Assembly (NCBI RefSeq): GCF_014287815.1 | Contig: NZ_JACOOQ010000014.1 | Span: 1-64,000, forward strand | Source: Clostridium lentum | Lineage (GTDB): Bacteria > Bacillota > Clostridia > Clostridiales > Clostridiaceae | Length of the DNA: 64,000 nt | Direction of reading: 5' to 3' | Part shown: positions 43,141 to 52,826 of the stretch, in pieces | Position numbering within the stretch: the stretch's first letter is position 1 | Layout: every line of letters starts with the position of its first letter | Notes under the pieces: generated by a model | What the model was told of the DNA's origin: nothing | The model's input: the letters and a program-made list of their open reading frames with translations, nothing else | The model's database searches: none | Program-made: the position numbers and the translations under genes

Positions 43141-45201
43141 TTAAAGCTCTTTTCTTTTTACAGCTTCCATTGTAAATGATTCGATTATATCTCCCTCTTT
43201 AAGATCATTGAATCTTTCAACACTTAAGCCACATTCGTATCCTTTATTAACTTCTTTAGCATCATCTTTAAATCTCTTTAATGAAGCTAAGACAGATTCA
43301 AAGATAACTATTCCATCTCTTATTACTCTTACTTCAGAGTTTCTTACTATTTTACCATCTGTTACGTAACATCCTGCAATAGTACCTACGTTAGATATTT
43401 TGTAAGTCATTCTTACTTCCGCTTTACCATTTATAACTTCTTTGTACTCAGGATCAAGCATACCAATCATAGCAGACTTAACATCTTCAATTGCATCATA
43501 GATGATTCTATATGTTTTGATATCCACTCCATCTTTTTCTGCCATAGCTACTGCATTTGAATCAGGTCTAACATTGAATCCAATCATTAATGCATTTGAT
43601 GCTGCTGCTAAAGTTATATCTGTTTCTGTTATAGCACCTACTGCACCATGGATAACCCTAACCTTAACATCATCTGTTGAAAGTTTCTCTAAAGATTGTC
43701 TTATTGCTTCCACTGAACCTTGAACATCAGCTTTAACAATAATGCTTAATTCTTTAACCTTCCCTTCTTGGATTTGGCTATATAAATCTTCAAGTGATAC
43801 TCTATGTGATGCTTGATGGCTTTCAGTTTTGATTTTATCTTTTCTGATTTCAGCCATATTTCTTGCAGTCTTTTCATCTTTAACAACTACAAATCTGTCC
43901 CCAGCTGCTGGAACTTCTGAAAGACCTAAAACTTCTACTGGTATAGATGGACCTGCTGATTTAATCTTTTTACCCATATCATCAAACATAGCTCTTATTC
44001 TTCCATATGTAGATCCAACTAAAATAGAGTCTCCTACATGTAGTGTACCATTTTGAATTAATAGTGATGCAACAGCACCTCTACCTTTATCTAACTTAGC
44101 TTCAATAACTGTTCCCTTAGATTTTCTATTAGGATCTGCAGTTAATTCTTGCATTTCTGCTGTTAAAAGAATCATTTCAAGTAATGAATCTAAGTTTTCA
44201 CCAGTTTTTGCTGAAACTGGTACACAAATTGTATCTCCGCCCCAGTCTTCTGCTACTAAACCATGTTCAGTTAATTCTTGTTTAACTCTATCAACATTTG
44301 CTCCTGGTCTATCAATCTTATTTATTGCAACTATCATTGGAACATTAGCTGCTTTACAGTGACTTATAGCTTCTTTAGTTTGTGGCATTATACCATCATC
44401 AGCAGCAACAACTAAAATAACGATATCTGTTACTTGTGCTCCTCTAGCTCTCATGGCAGTGAAAGCTTCGTGTCCTGGTGTATCTAAGAATGTTATCTTT
44501 TCACCATTTAAAGTAACTGTGTAAGCACCTATATGCTGAGTGATTCCACCTGCTTCTGTATCAGTAACTTTAGCTTTTCTTATAGCATCTAATAATGAAG
44601 TTTTACCGTGGTCAACGTGACCCATTATTGTTACTATAGGCGGTCTCTTTTCTAAGTTTTCTTCTACTACATCTGTATCTTCTTCAAATGCTTCAAGTTC
44701 TGTTTCTTCTTCTTTTCTTTCAGCTATAACTTCATATTTTTCACAAAGCTTTTCTGCTGTAGCAAAATCGATTTCTTGGTTAACTCCAGCCATTACACCT
44801 AAGAATATTAAGTTCTTAATAACATCTGCTGTTGGTTTTCCAAGCTTTTCGCATAACTCTTTAACTGTAATAGTATCACCTATTTCAACTACTCCACATG
44901 CTGCTTCTGCATTTCTTTCGATTTCTTCACGCTCAATTTCTTTCTTAGTTTTCTTTTTCTTTCTTACACCTTTATTAACTTCTTCAGCTAATTGATCTTC
45001 ATATTCATCCACTATAGATTTCTTTTCTTGTGGTATTCCATTTTCACCTATAAGTTCTTGAATTAGTGCAGCATCTTCATCTTCTATGACACTCATATGA
45101 TTTTTTACCTCTACACCAAACTCTTCCATTAATAAAGTTATTAAGTCTTTTGAACTTACATTTAACTCTTTTGCCAATTCATATACTCTGATTTTTGACA
45201 A
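43141..45201 (-). CDS. infB: Translation initiation factor IF-2 (686 aa)
   Basis: GTPase that delivers fMet-tRNA to the 30S subunit. IF2N motif [23 protein letters not shown], a Lys/Glu linker, a second IF2N-like region, then the G domain ([36 protein letters not shown]) and beta-barrel and C2 domains. Compared with E. coli the N-terminal linker is short, as in clostridia. A GTG at 45210 belongs to the ribosome site GGGGGTGAT, so the TTG at 45201 is the start. Part of the rimP-nusA-ylxR-ylxQ-infB operon. Confidence 0.97.
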   Translation of the reverse strand: MSKIRVYELAKELNVSSKDLITLLMEEFGVEVKNHMSVIEDEDAALIQELIGENGIPQEKKSIVDEYEDQLAEEVNKGVRKKKKTKKEIEREEIERNAEAACGVVEIGDTITVKELCEKLGKPTADVIKNLIFLGVMAGVNQEIDFATAEKLCEKYEVIAERKEEETELEAFEEDTDVVEENLEKRPPIVTIMGHVDHGKTSLLDAIRKAKVTDTEAGGITQHIGAYTVTLNGEKITFLDTPGHEAFTAMRARGAQVTDIVILVVAADDGIMPQTKEAISHCKAANVPMIVAINKIDRPGANVDRVKQELTEHGLVAEDWGGDTICVPVSAKTGENLDSLLEMILLTAEMQELTADPNRKSKGTVIEAKLDKGRGAVASLLIQNGTLHVGDSILVGSTYGRIRAMFDDMGKKIKSAGPSIPVEVLGLSEVPAAGDRFVVVKDEKTARNMAEIRKDKIKTESHQASHRVSLEDLYSQIQEGKVKELSIIVKADVQGSVEAIRQSLEKLSTDDVKVRVIHGAVGAITETDITLAAASNALMIGFNVRPDSNAVAMAEKDGVDIKTYRIIYDAIEDVKSAMIGMLDPEYKEVINGKAEVRMTYKISNVGTIAGCYVTDGKIVRNSEVRVIRDGIVIFESVLASLKRFKDDAKEVNKGYECGLSVERFNDLKEGDIIESFTMEAVKRKEL

Positions 45202-45216
45202 TAAAATCACCCCCGG

Positions 45217-45531
45217 TTAATTTGTTCCTGAATTCTCTCTGTATAAAAACATTAACTTTTCAGCCATATTCTTGTCAGTTATTGCTAAAATTTTAACTTC
45301 TTCTCTTCCAATAGCAAAACCTAATTCTTCTTTTGAAAAATCTTCTATTAATCTTATATTCTTTGCTATGCAATGGTTTTTAAATTTCTTTTTGGTGCTA
45401 TTTGAAGCATCATCAGATATTATAATTAAGAAAAAATCTTTCTTATTTCTTTGTTCATCGCATCTGCTATAGCCTTCAACTATATTCCCAGCTCTTTTAG
45501 CTAATCCTAAAAAATTAAAAAATTTATCCAT
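45217..45531 (-). CDS. ylxQ: L7Ae-family RNA-binding protein YlxQ (104 aa)
   Basis: Small L7Ae/L30e-type protein, predicted to bind kink-turn RNA. The KFFNFLGLAKRAGNIVEGYSRC and LIIISDDASNSTKKKFKNHC segments are typical, and it sits between ylxR and infB as in other Firmicutes. It overlaps ylxR by 8 nt. The role in ribosome or RNA metabolism is not settled. Confidence 0.93.
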   Translation of the reverse strand: MDKFFNFLGLAKRAGNIVEGYSRCDEQRNKKDFFLIIISDDASNSTKKKFKNHCIAKNIRLIEDFSKEELGFAIGREEVKILAITDKNMAEKLMFLYRENSGTN

Positions 45532-45790
45532 TTAATATCTCATTCCTTAATCTGTTATAGATTTCTTCATCAATGGCTATATCGAGATTTCTACTTAGCC
45601 TTTTAGCTTTAAAGGCTTTTTCAAGACATTCTATATTTCTACAAATATATGCCCCTCTTCCAGATTTCTTACCTGTAAGATCCACTGTTACTTCTCCTTC
45701 TGGAGTTTTAACTACTCTTATAAGCTCTTTCTTAGGCTTCATTTCCATGCATCCAGTGCACATTCTTAAAGGTATCTTCTTTACTTTCAT
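45524..45790 (-). CDS. ylxR: YlxR/DUF448 RNA-binding protein (88 aa)
   Basis: Family signature KIPLRMCTGCMEMKPKKELIRVVKTPEG and the GRGAYICRNIECLEKAFK segment are both complete. Suggested to bind nucleic acid, and related proteins have been tied to RNase P or nucleoid functions; the exact role is open. AAAGGAGGATTTACT precedes the ATG. It overlaps ylxQ and follows nusA by 13 nt. Confidence 0.93.
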   Translation of the reverse strand: MKVKKIPLRMCTGCMEMKPKKELIRVVKTPEGEVTVDLTGKKSGRGAYICRNIECLEKAFKAKRLSRNLDIAIDEEIYNRLRNEILNG

Positions 45791-45803
45791 AGTAAATCCT
45801 CCT

Positions 45804-46862
45804 TTAGTTTTCTAATGCCTCTGCTTGTGATTTACTCTTAATGTCGATTTTCCAGTTAGTAAGTTTTGCAGCTAATCTTACATTTTGTCCTTCTTTACCT
45901 ATAGCAAGTGAAAGTTGGTTGTCATCAACGATAACTTTAGCAGATTTAGTTTCTTCATCCACTGTAACGCTTAATACTTTTGCTGGGCTTAATGCGCTTG
46001 CTAAAAATTCAGCTGGATCTTTACTCCATTTGATTATGTCGATTTTTTCACCTTTTAACTCATCTACTATATTTTGTACACGAGCACCCTTAGGACCAAC
46101 ACAAGCTCCCATTGGATCAACATTTTCATCATGAGATACTACTGCAATCTTACTTCTTGAACCAGCTTCTCTTGAAATGCTCTTTATTTCAACAACACCT
46201 TCATATATTTCTGGAACTTCTAGTTCAAATAGTCTCTTAACTAATCCTGGATGAGTTCTTGATACAACAACTTGTGCACCCTTTGAAGTATTTTTAACTT
46301 CAACTACATATAATTTTACCTTTTCGTTAAATCTATATTCTTCTCCAGGAATTTGTTCGTTTGGTCCGATTACAGTTTCCAACTTACCAATATTAACAAA
46401 TACCATACCTTTATCTTGTCTTAAAACTGTTCCAACGATGATGTCATATTCTAATTCTTTGTATTCGTTGTATATGATACTTCTTTCTGCTTCTCTTATC
46501 CTTTGTGTTACAACACCTTTAGCAAGTTGAGCTGCAACTCTTCCAAAATTCTTTGGTGTTACTTCGAAATCAACTACATCATCTAAATCGTAGATTGGTC
46601 TTATAGCTTGTGCTTCTTCAAGTCCAATTTCAGTTACATCATCAAATACTTCTTCTACAACTATTTTTTGAGAATATACATGGATTTCTCCTGTTTCCCT
46701 ATCAATTGTTACCTTTACATTTTGAGCTGAAGAAGTTGGCCCAGCATAATTTTTCTTGTATGCTGCTACTAATGCATCTTCAATTGTTTCAAATAATAAA
46801 TCTTCACTAATCCCTTTATCTTTAACTATCTCTTTAAGAGCACCTATAAATTCTTGATTCAT
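45804..46862 (-). CDS. nusA: Transcription termination/antitermination factor NusA (352 aa)
   Basis: RNA polymerase-associated factor. N-terminal domain (NQEFIGALKEIVKDKGISEDLLFETIEDALVAAYKK), S1 domain (about 135-200) and two KH domains (about 230-345, DPMGACVGPKGARVQNI and SLAIGKEGQNVRLAAKLT). Length is that of Gram-positive NusA, without the acidic repeats of E. coli. AAGGAGGGGAAATATAA precedes the ATG. Directly after rimP. Confidence 0.98.
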   Translation of the reverse strand: MNQEFIGALKEIVKDKGISEDLLFETIEDALVAAYKKNYAGPTSSAQNVKVTIDRETGEIHVYSQKIVVEEVFDDVTEIGLEEAQAIRPIYDLDDVVDFEVTPKNFGRVAAQLAKGVVTQRIREAERSIIYNEYKELEYDIIVGTVLRQDKGMVFVNIGKLETVIGPNEQIPGEEYRFNEKVKLYVVEVKNTSKGAQVVVSRTHPGLVKRLFELEVPEIYEGVVEIKSISREAGSRSKIAVVSHDENVDPMGACVGPKGARVQNIVDELKGEKIDIIKWSKDPAEFLASALSPAKVLSVTVDEETKSAKVIVDDNQLSLAIGKEGQNVRLAAKLTNWKIDIKSKSQAEALEN

Positions 46863-46880
46863 TTATATTTCCCCTCCTTG

Positions 46881-47339
46881 TTATATTTCCCCTTCTAAGT
46901 TTACGGACTTAATTTTATCTTTTGGAATATTTATTTCTTCTGCTCCTTCAACTGTTATTGAACTCTCATTATTTTCCTTAAGTATTCCTTTTATGGTCTT
47001 AGTTCCTTCAACAGCTTTAGCAAGTTTTACTAAGACTTCACTTCCTATAAATCTTGTATAATGTTCGTTGGTAAATAATGTTCTGTTTAATCCAGGAGAT
47101 GAAACTTCTAAGAAATATGCATCTGTAATAGGATCCTTCTCATCTAATACATCACTTACTCTTCTTGAAAGTGCTTCACAATCATTTAATGAAACGCCTC
47201 CATCTTTTTCTATATATATTCTTAAATAATATTCTCCGCTTTCTTTCACATATTCAATGTGATAAATACCATAGCTAAGCTCTTCAGCTATTGGCTTAAC
47301 TATTTCAGCTATTTGTTCCACTAAGGCATTAACTTTCAT
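46881..47339 (-). CDS. rimP: Ribosome maturation factor RimP (152 aa)
   Basis: Needed for 30S maturation. Motifs are LSYGIYHIEYVKESGEYYLRIYIEKDGGVSLNDCEALSRRVSDVLDEKDPI and YFLEVSSPGLNRTLF. First gene of the conserved nusA-infB operon, with AAAGGAGGG before the ATG. The promoter must lie in the short gap after the terminator at 47397; TTGCGT at its arm with a downstream AT-rich -10 is a weak candidate. Confidence 0.97.
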   Translation of the reverse strand: MKVNALVEQIAEIVKPIAEELSYGIYHIEYVKESGEYYLRIYIEKDGGVSLNDCEALSRRVSDVLDEKDPITDAYFLEVSSPGLNRTLFTNEHYTRFIGSEVLVKLAKAVEGTKTIKGILKENNESSITVEGAEEINIPKDKIKSVNLEGEI

Positions 47340-47396
47340 TTTTTACCCTCCTTTTCAATATTCAGTTTTTTCGTAATTTAAACATAGGTACATAAA

Positions 47397-47422
47397 AACG
47401 CAACTAGAAAAGTAGTTGCGTT
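47397..47422 (-). terminator. Terminator before the rimP operon
   Basis: 10-bp perfect stem AACGCAACTA / TAGTTGCGTT with a 6-nt loop; minus-strand tail TTTTTATG. It ends the pyridoxamine kinase/radical SAM unit some 180 nt upstream. The intervening 47423-47603 holds no gene that I can see. Confidence 0.8.
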
Positions 47423-47603
47423 AAAATAGAAAGAGCAGGTGTTTACCCCTACTCTATATCTTTTAGCTATTAGTAAATTACTTCCTTTAACATATTATCA
47501 CACTTTACTAACAATTACAAGGGGTTATTATTTGCAACCTTTCCCCCTATTAAAACTTTACCCAAAAGCAAGTATTTTTATTCATAGCTCTTTTTTAATT
47601 CTA

Positions 47604-48209
47604 TTATTCTTCTTTTTCTCTCACTCTTAAAGGAATCCCCATTTCATCAGCTAAGCTCTTACATCTTTCAATTTGTTCATCACTTATGACATTAACAACT
47701 GAAAAAGCTACATCACCAATATTTTCTTTGACATACTTGGAAAACTTAATCATAGCATAAAAGGCTTCTGCACCAAACTTTGGTCTTGTTACTTTCAAAT
47801 ATTCATCTGCTGTTGGTGCATTTAGACTTATTGAAACTGCATCAATACATCCAACAAGCAATCTTGCTGTATTATTCTCCTTATGGATTAAATCAGAAAT
47901 ACCAGTTGTATTTATTCTTACTTTCACATTTGATATTGACTTAATGTATCTAGCTACTTCCACCACTTCATGTATCCTAACTAACGGCTCTCCATAACCA
48001 CAAAAAACTACTTCTTTATATGAATTAAGCTCCTGTTTCTTAAGCTCATCTACAACTTCACTAACAGAAGGATCCCTATCAAGCCAAAGACTTCCACTGC
48101 CTTTAAGTCCATCCATTTCTTTTCTAATACAAAAACTACAACTACACGGGCATTTGTTAGTTATATTTATATATAAGCTATCTCCTATTGTATATAATAT
48201 ATTCATCAT
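47604..48209 (-). CDS. TatD-associated type radical SAM protein (201 aa)
   Basis: Short radical SAM enzyme with the cluster motif CPCSCSFC (Cys-x3-Cys-x2-Cys, about residues 20-27) near the start, FCGYGEPLVRI and INTTGISDLIH. Length and sequence fit the small TatD-associated radical SAM group (TIGR04038-like). The family substrate is unknown. No tatD gene adjoins it; it lies about 14 nt after an ECF S-component gene and may share its transcript. Confidence 0.82.
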   Translation of the reverse strand: MMNILYTIGDSLYINITNKCPCSCSFCIRKEMDGLKGSGSLWLDRDPSVSEVVDELKKQELNSYKEVVFCGYGEPLVRIHEVVEVARYIKSISNVKVRINTTGISDLIHKENNTARLLVGCIDAVSISLNAPTADEYLKVTRPKFGAEAFYAMIKFSKYVKENIGDVAFSVVNVISDEQIERCKSLADEMGIPLRVREKEE

Positions 48210-48222
48210 TTTTTCACCCCCT

Positions 48223-48744
48223 TTATACTTCCTTCAAAAAAACCTTGCTTTTAAATTTCACTTTATCTAGTGCCAAAGCTGCCATAACAAACACTAATCC
48301 ACTTCCCACAGGTTGGACTAATGTAATAAAACTCATATAAAAAGCAGCTAGAAAATTACCATACATTATATACTCAGCTAAGCAATACAATATTACACCT
48401 GTAAAACCTGCTAAAAAAACTGCTAAAATATTTCTCTTACATAATATATTTTCTTTTTTCCTTGTGAAAAACAATACTAATATCGGCTTAATAATAATTG
48501 TTGGTATTACCCATACAGCTGCTCCACTAATCAAATCTGCAAGTCCTGCTCCTATAGCTGACGCCATCATGGCATAAGGTAATGGTAGTATAGATGCTGC
48601 CATATATATAAATGCATCTCCCACATGTACATATCCTCCATTGACTCCTACAGGAATATGAAAAGATGTAGTTGTAATGCATATGATAGCTGCTAAAAGA
48701 GCTGATATTGCTAATGCTTTTACTTTGCTATGCCCATTAATCAT
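48223..48744 (-). CDS. ECF transporter substrate-binding (S) component (173 aa)
   Basis: Five to six hydrophobic helices with ALAISALLAAIICITTTSFHIPVGVNGGYVHVGDAFIYMAASILPLP, the pattern of ECF-ribofla-type S components. The ATG overlaps the pyridoxamine kinase stop by 4 nt, so the substrate is probably a B6 vitamer (pyridoxine, pyridoxal or pyridoxamine). Shared energising EcfAA'T genes are not in this window. Confidence 0.82.
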   Translation of the reverse strand: MINGHSKVKALAISALLAAIICITTTSFHIPVGVNGGYVHVGDAFIYMAASILPLPYAMMASAIGAGLADLISGAAVWVIPTIIIKPILVLFFTRKKENILCKRNILAVFLAGFTGVILYCLAEYIMYGNFLAAFYMSFITLVQPVGSGLVFVMAALALDKVKFKSKVFLKEV

Positions 48745-49568
48745 ATAAACAACTCCTTTAAAATTGGTTCAAATACAACACCATTTTTCACATCAATTTT
48801 CTTTGTGTCAGAATAGCTTATTGCTTTATAGACAAACTCCGAAGCTTTCTTAACAGACTCTTCAAAACCTTTTCCTCTCATCAGCATACCACATATTATT
48901 GAGGCAAATATATCACCAGTTCCTCCAAATGATCTATCTGAATGATTATTAACTATAATATACTTCTTATCTTCATCCATATCATAAGCAAAATTTATTA
49001 TTTCACTTCCTTTTATAATACCTGTAATGACAACTTTTTTAGGGCCTAAAACACCTATTCCTTTAGCTATTTCTTCAATTTCCTCTAAAGAATATTCTCC
49101 ATTTTTATATTGCTTACCTAAAAGAATACATGCTTCAGTAATATTAGGTGTAGTTACAGTTGCTAGTGATACAAGTTCTTTCATTTTACTGCACATAGCT
49201 TCTGTGTAAGTCTTATAAATAGTCCCATTATCTCCCATTACAGGATCTATTAATACAAAGGAGATATTTTGACTCACTATAAGTTCCTTCACTATATCAA
49301 TTTGCTTTTCAGAGCCTAAAAATCCACTATATACCCCATCAAAAGCAAACCCCATTTCATCCCAGCTATTTTTATAGTTAATCATTTCTTCCGTAAGATC
49401 CAAAAACGAAAAATTTGAATAACCTGTTTGACATGATAGTATTGCTGTTGGAAAAGGACAAGGTTGCACTCCTAATACAGATAATATTGGTATCACCGCA
49501 GTAAGAGAGCATCTACCAAGACCTGAGATATCGTGTATTGCAACAACTTTTTTTATATCTTTTATCAT
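48741..49568 (-). CDS. Pyridoxamine/pyridoxine kinase (275 aa)
   Basis: Ribokinase-fold kinase that phosphorylates B6 vitamers. N-terminal VVAIHDISGLGRCSLTAVIPILSVLG and PTAILS, VLIDPVMGDNGTIY, TTPNITEACIL and the C-terminal anion-hole motif FGGTGDIFAS are diagnostic of PdxK/PdxY. A GTG at 49577 overlaps the ribosome site AGGTGAGG, so the ATG at 49568 is preferred. Operon with the ECF S component and radical SAM protein. Confidence 0.9.
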   Translation of the reverse strand: MIKDIKKVVAIHDISGLGRCSLTAVIPILSVLGVQPCPFPTAILSCQTGYSNFSFLDLTEEMINYKNSWDEMGFAFDGVYSGFLGSEKQIDIVKELIVSQNISFVLIDPVMGDNGTIYKTYTEAMCSKMKELVSLATVTTPNITEACILLGKQYKNGEYSLEEIEEIAKGIGVLGPKKVVITGIIKGSEIINFAYDMDEDKKYIIVNNHSDRSFGGTGDIFASIICGMLMRGKGFEESVKKASEFVYKAISYSDTKKIDVKNGVVFEPILKELFI

Positions 49569-49674
49569 TTTCCTCACCTGCCAAAATTATTATATGAAAA
49601 ATATAACATATAATTTAGCTAGCGGCAAAATGTACCCATACATTATATTAGATCACTATTCTAAAGAATATTAA

Positions 49675-50859
49675 TTATCTATATTGCTCAATAAGTTTAC
49701 TAAAGGCTGGCAATGAATTTACTATTGTTTCATAAGATACACAATAAGCTAATCTAAAATATCCTTCTTTTTTAAATACTGATCCTGGCACTAATAATAT
49801 ATTAAATCTCTTTGCTTCTTCACAAAACTTCTTATCATTTTCTATTGGACATTTAGGAAATAAATAAAATGCCCCTTTAGGCTTTTCACACTCTATTCCT
49901 AGACTTGTTAAATGACTATAAATTAAATCTCTATTCTTTTTATAAATATTTATATCAACTTCTAAATTTAAAGATCTTTTAACTACCTTTTGAAATAATG
50001 ATGGTGCATTAACAAATCCTAAAATTCTATTAGCAATACTTAAAGCCACCGTCACTTCTTTAAAATTCATCATCTTGTCATTTATTACTACATACCCTAT
50101 TCTTTCTCCTGGTAATGAGAGAGACTTACTATAAGAATAACATACAAATGAATTATCATAATAATTTAATATATAAGGCACATCTATATCATCATAGACA
50201 AGTTCTCTATAAGGTTCATCAGCAATTAGATAAATCTCCTTATGGTATTCTAGCTCCTTTTCTTTTAGTACAGAACATATGTCTTGTATCACCTTACCAC
50301 TATAAATTACTCCTGTAGGATTATTTGGTGAATTTATAATTACAGCCTTTGTTCTTTTAGTGATACTTCTTTTTAAGCTTTCAATATTAGGAAAAAACGT
50401 CCTTTCATCTGTATCAACAACAACTTCCTTACCATTAAAGTTTTTGATGTAATTACTATATTCACCAAAAAAAGGTGCAAATAATATAACTTCATCATCA
50501 TCTTCTAAAATGCTCTTTAATATTATATTAAGCCCTCCTGCAGCACCACAAGTCATTACTATACTGCTTTCATCAAGAGACAAATGATATTTTCTATTTA
50601 TATCATTTGCAATTGTTTTTCTTACATCCTCATATCCTGAATTACTCATATATCCATGAAGACTTAATGAATTTTCATCAGAGATAATTTCACCTATAAT
50701 ATTCTTTATTTCTTCTGGTGTCTCTACATTAGGATTTCCAAGACTAAAATCATAAACATTTTCCTTGCCATACTTTCTAGATAGTTCCTTTCCTTCTTCA
50801 AACATAGCTCTTATTGTAGCTCCGTTTTTTATTAAAGCTCTCATATGCTCAGTTATCAT
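49675..50859 (-). CDS. PLP-dependent aminotransferase, class I/II (394 aa)
   Basis: Fold-type I aminotransferase. VYDFSLGNPNVETPEEI, INSPNNPTGVIYSG, IADEPYRELVYDD and the Schiff-base Lys in CYSYSKSLSLPGERIGYVV fit the aspartate-aminotransferase-like superfamily, probably MalY/AspC-like. Substrate cannot be fixed. The GGGGG of the ribosome site abuts the end of the truncated S24 gene upstream. Near the vitamin B6 genes, though that may be coincidence. Confidence 0.92.
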   Translation of the reverse strand: MITEHMRALIKNGATIRAMFEEGKELSRKYGKENVYDFSLGNPNVETPEEIKNIIGEIISDENSLSLHGYMSNSGYEDVRKTIANDINRKYHLSLDESSIVMTCGAAGGLNIILKSILEDDDEVILFAPFFGEYSNYIKNFNGKEVVVDTDERTFFPNIESLKRSITKRTKAVIINSPNNPTGVIYSGKVIQDICSVLKEKELEYHKEIYLIADEPYRELVYDDIDVPYILNYYDNSFVCYSYSKSLSLPGERIGYVVINDKMMNFKEVTVALSIANRILGFVNAPSLFQKVVKRSLNLEVDINIYKKNRDLIYSHLTSLGIECEKPKGAFYLFPKCPIENDKKFCEEAKRFNILLVPGSVFKKEGYFRLAYCVSYETIVNSLPAFSKLIEQYR

Positions 50860-50861
50860 TT

Positions 50862-51327
50862 TTAACCCCCTTTTATTTGTAGTATGAAATTATCATTATT
50901 TCTATCTACCCATTCTTTAGGTAAATAGAAGTTTTCCTGCTTTTCATCATTTATTTCAATAGGATTTCCTGCAGCTATTTCATTAAATACTGGTATTTCT
51001 CTTAAATTCTTTCCTGATATATTTTCTTCATTTAAATATATTTCTTTTTCTATAGAGTTATCATCTATTTTAAACTCTAGAATATTTTTATTCTTTAAAT
51101 TTAAATATTTATATTCATTCATATATCTAACTGTTTCCTTCTCATTAAACTGTTAAAACTTTCCACTTTTAGTATTTTAAAAGCTTCTTCATCAGTAATA
51201 AGCTTAATTTTTACATTATAATAGCCTTTAGCATACATAGATACTATTTTGGTAAGATATAAAATTTTCACTCGTTTTTCTTCAATTGAAAATAAAAAAT
51301 AAGAATTGTTCTTTTCAAATTCTTCAT
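50862..51327 (-). pseudogene. Relic of an S24/LexA-like regulator or peptidase gene
   Basis: The 86-aa frame 50862-51122 contains EIPVFNEIAAGNPIEIND...FYLPKEWVDRNNDNFILQIKGG, the beginning of an S24 (LexA-type) self-cleaving domain with the Ala-Gly cleavage site. It stops precisely before the catalytic GDSM, with the TAA in the next gene's leader. Upstream a second frame (about 51121-51327) continues as EEFEKNNSYFLFSIEEKRVK...KVESFNSLMRRKQLDI. One-base indels near 51123 and 51325 separate the frames; the initial ATG has an AAGGTGAG site. Missing the catalytic Ser and Lys, it cannot be functional as a peptidase. Confidence 0.55.
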
Positions 51328-51364
51328 TTTCTCACCTTCTTTAATCTCATATGTATGATAAAAA

Positions 51365-51383
51365 CCCCAAAGAACCTTTGGGG
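51365..51383 (-). terminator. Terminator of the NfnAB operon
   Basis: 8-bp GC-rich stem CCCCAAAG / CTTTGGGG with a 3-nt loop, about 40 nt after the NfnB stop; minus-strand tail TTTTTATC. Confidence 0.9.
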
Positions 51384-51422
51384 CTATATTATAATTCTAT
51401 TGATTTAACGGTAGCTTGTCAA

Positions 51423-52826
51423 TTATTTAGTTATTTTTTCTTGTAGGTATTTGTCTATGGCTTTTGCTGCCTTTTTACCTGCACCCATAGCCAGTATAAC
51501 TGTAGCTGCACCTGTAACAGCATCTCCACCTGCATAAACTCCTTCTTTAGTAGTGAGACCTGTTTCTTCGTCAGCAACAAGACATTTCCACTTATTAATT
51601 TCTAATCCATCAGTCGTAGAAGCAATAAGTGGGTTTGGTGATGTTCCAAGAGACATTATCACTGTATCTACTTCAATAACAAACTCTGAACCTTCAATGG
51701 GCATAGGTCTTCTTCTTCCTGAATCATCTGCTTCTCCTAGAACCATCTTTACACATTTTATTCCCTTTACCCATCCGTTTTCATCACTTAATATTTCTAC
51801 CGGGTTAGTAAGTATATGAAAAATTACTCCTTCTTCCTTTGCATGATGTACTTCTTCTTTTCTTGCTGGAAGTTCTGACTCACTTCTTCTATAGACTATA
51901 TGTGATTCAGCTCCTAATCTTAACGCTGTCCTTGCTGCATCCATGGCAACATTTCCACCACCTACTATTGCAACCCTTTTACCAATTTTCACAGGAGTAT
52001 CATAATCCTCTCTAAAAGCTTTCATTAAATTTACTCTCGTTAAAAATTCATTGGCAGAAAATACTCCATTGGCACTTTCTCCAGGTATACCCATAAATTT
52101 TGGCAGTCCTGCACCTGAACCGATAAATACAGCCTTAAATCCCTCTTCATTCATTATTTCATCAATAGTTATTGTCCTACCTACAATAACATTTGTTTCT
52201 ATATTAACACCTAATTTTCTGATATTATCAATTTCAGCCTTAACAACTTCTTCCTTAGGAAGTCTAAATTCTGGAATTCCATATACAAGCACTCCACCTG
52301 GTTCGTGAAGCGCTTCAAATATGGTAACATCATACCCTTTTTTAGCTAAATCACCAGCACAAGTAAGCCCTGCAGGCCCAGATCCAATTATAGCTACCTT
52401 TATATTATTTGACTCTTCTTTAAAAGATACATCAACATAATTTTCCCTAGCCCAATCTGCTGCATACTTTTCTAGCTTTCCTATGGCCAATGGTTCCCCT
52501 TTAATTCCTAATACACATTTTCCTTCACATTGACTTTCTTGAGGACATACTCTTCCACAGACAGCAGGAAGAGAACTATATTTAGCAATTTCTTTAGCTG
52601 CTCCTTCAATATCATTATCCTTAATATAATTTATAAATTCCGGTATATTTATTGATACAGGACATCCTTCTATACATTGAGGATTTTTACAATGAAAGCA
52701 TCTCAATGCTTCTTTAACAGCTCTCTCATTATCATATCCCAAGCATACTTCCATAAAATTTTTAGCTCTTTTTCCCGGTTCTTGTTCATTAACTGCCACT
52801 CTTTTCATTCTATCTGACATCGCCAT
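51423..52826 (-). CDS. nfnB: NfnB / NADPH-dependent glutamate synthase small-chain type (467 aa)
   Basis: Flavoprotein with an N-terminal Cys cluster region (CFHCKNPQCIEGCPV and CGRVCPQESQCEGKC) for [4Fe-4S] binding, then FAD (GSGPAGLTCAGDLAKKGYDVTIFE) and NAD(P) (GGGNVAMDAARTALRLGA) folds. It forms, with the neighbouring sulfide/dihydroorotate dehydrogenase-like subunit, the electron-bifurcating NADH-dependent reduced ferredoxin:NADP+ oxidoreductase. The ATG at 52826 has GGAGGTGG upstream and overlaps the nfnA stop (TAATG). An earlier in-frame start at 52844 lacks a site. Confidence 0.92.
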   Translation of the reverse strand: MAMSDRMKRVAVNEQEPGKRAKNFMEVCLGYDNERAVKEALRCFHCKNPQCIEGCPVSINIPEFINYIKDNDIEGAAKEIAKYSSLPAVCGRVCPQESQCEGKCVLGIKGEPLAIGKLEKYAADWARENYVDVSFKEESNNIKVAIIGSGPAGLTCAGDLAKKGYDVTIFEALHEPGGVLVYGIPEFRLPKEEVVKAEIDNIRKLGVNIETNVIVGRTITIDEIMNEEGFKAVFIGSGAGLPKFMGIPGESANGVFSANEFLTRVNLMKAFREDYDTPVKIGKRVAIVGGGNVAMDAARTALRLGAESHIVYRRSESELPARKEEVHHAKEEGVIFHILTNPVEILSDENGWVKGIKCVKMVLGEADDSGRRRPMPIEGSEFVIEVDTVIMSLGTSPNPLIASTTDGLEINKWKCLVADEETGLTTKEGVYAGGDAVTGAATVILAMGAGKKAAKAIDKYLQEKITK

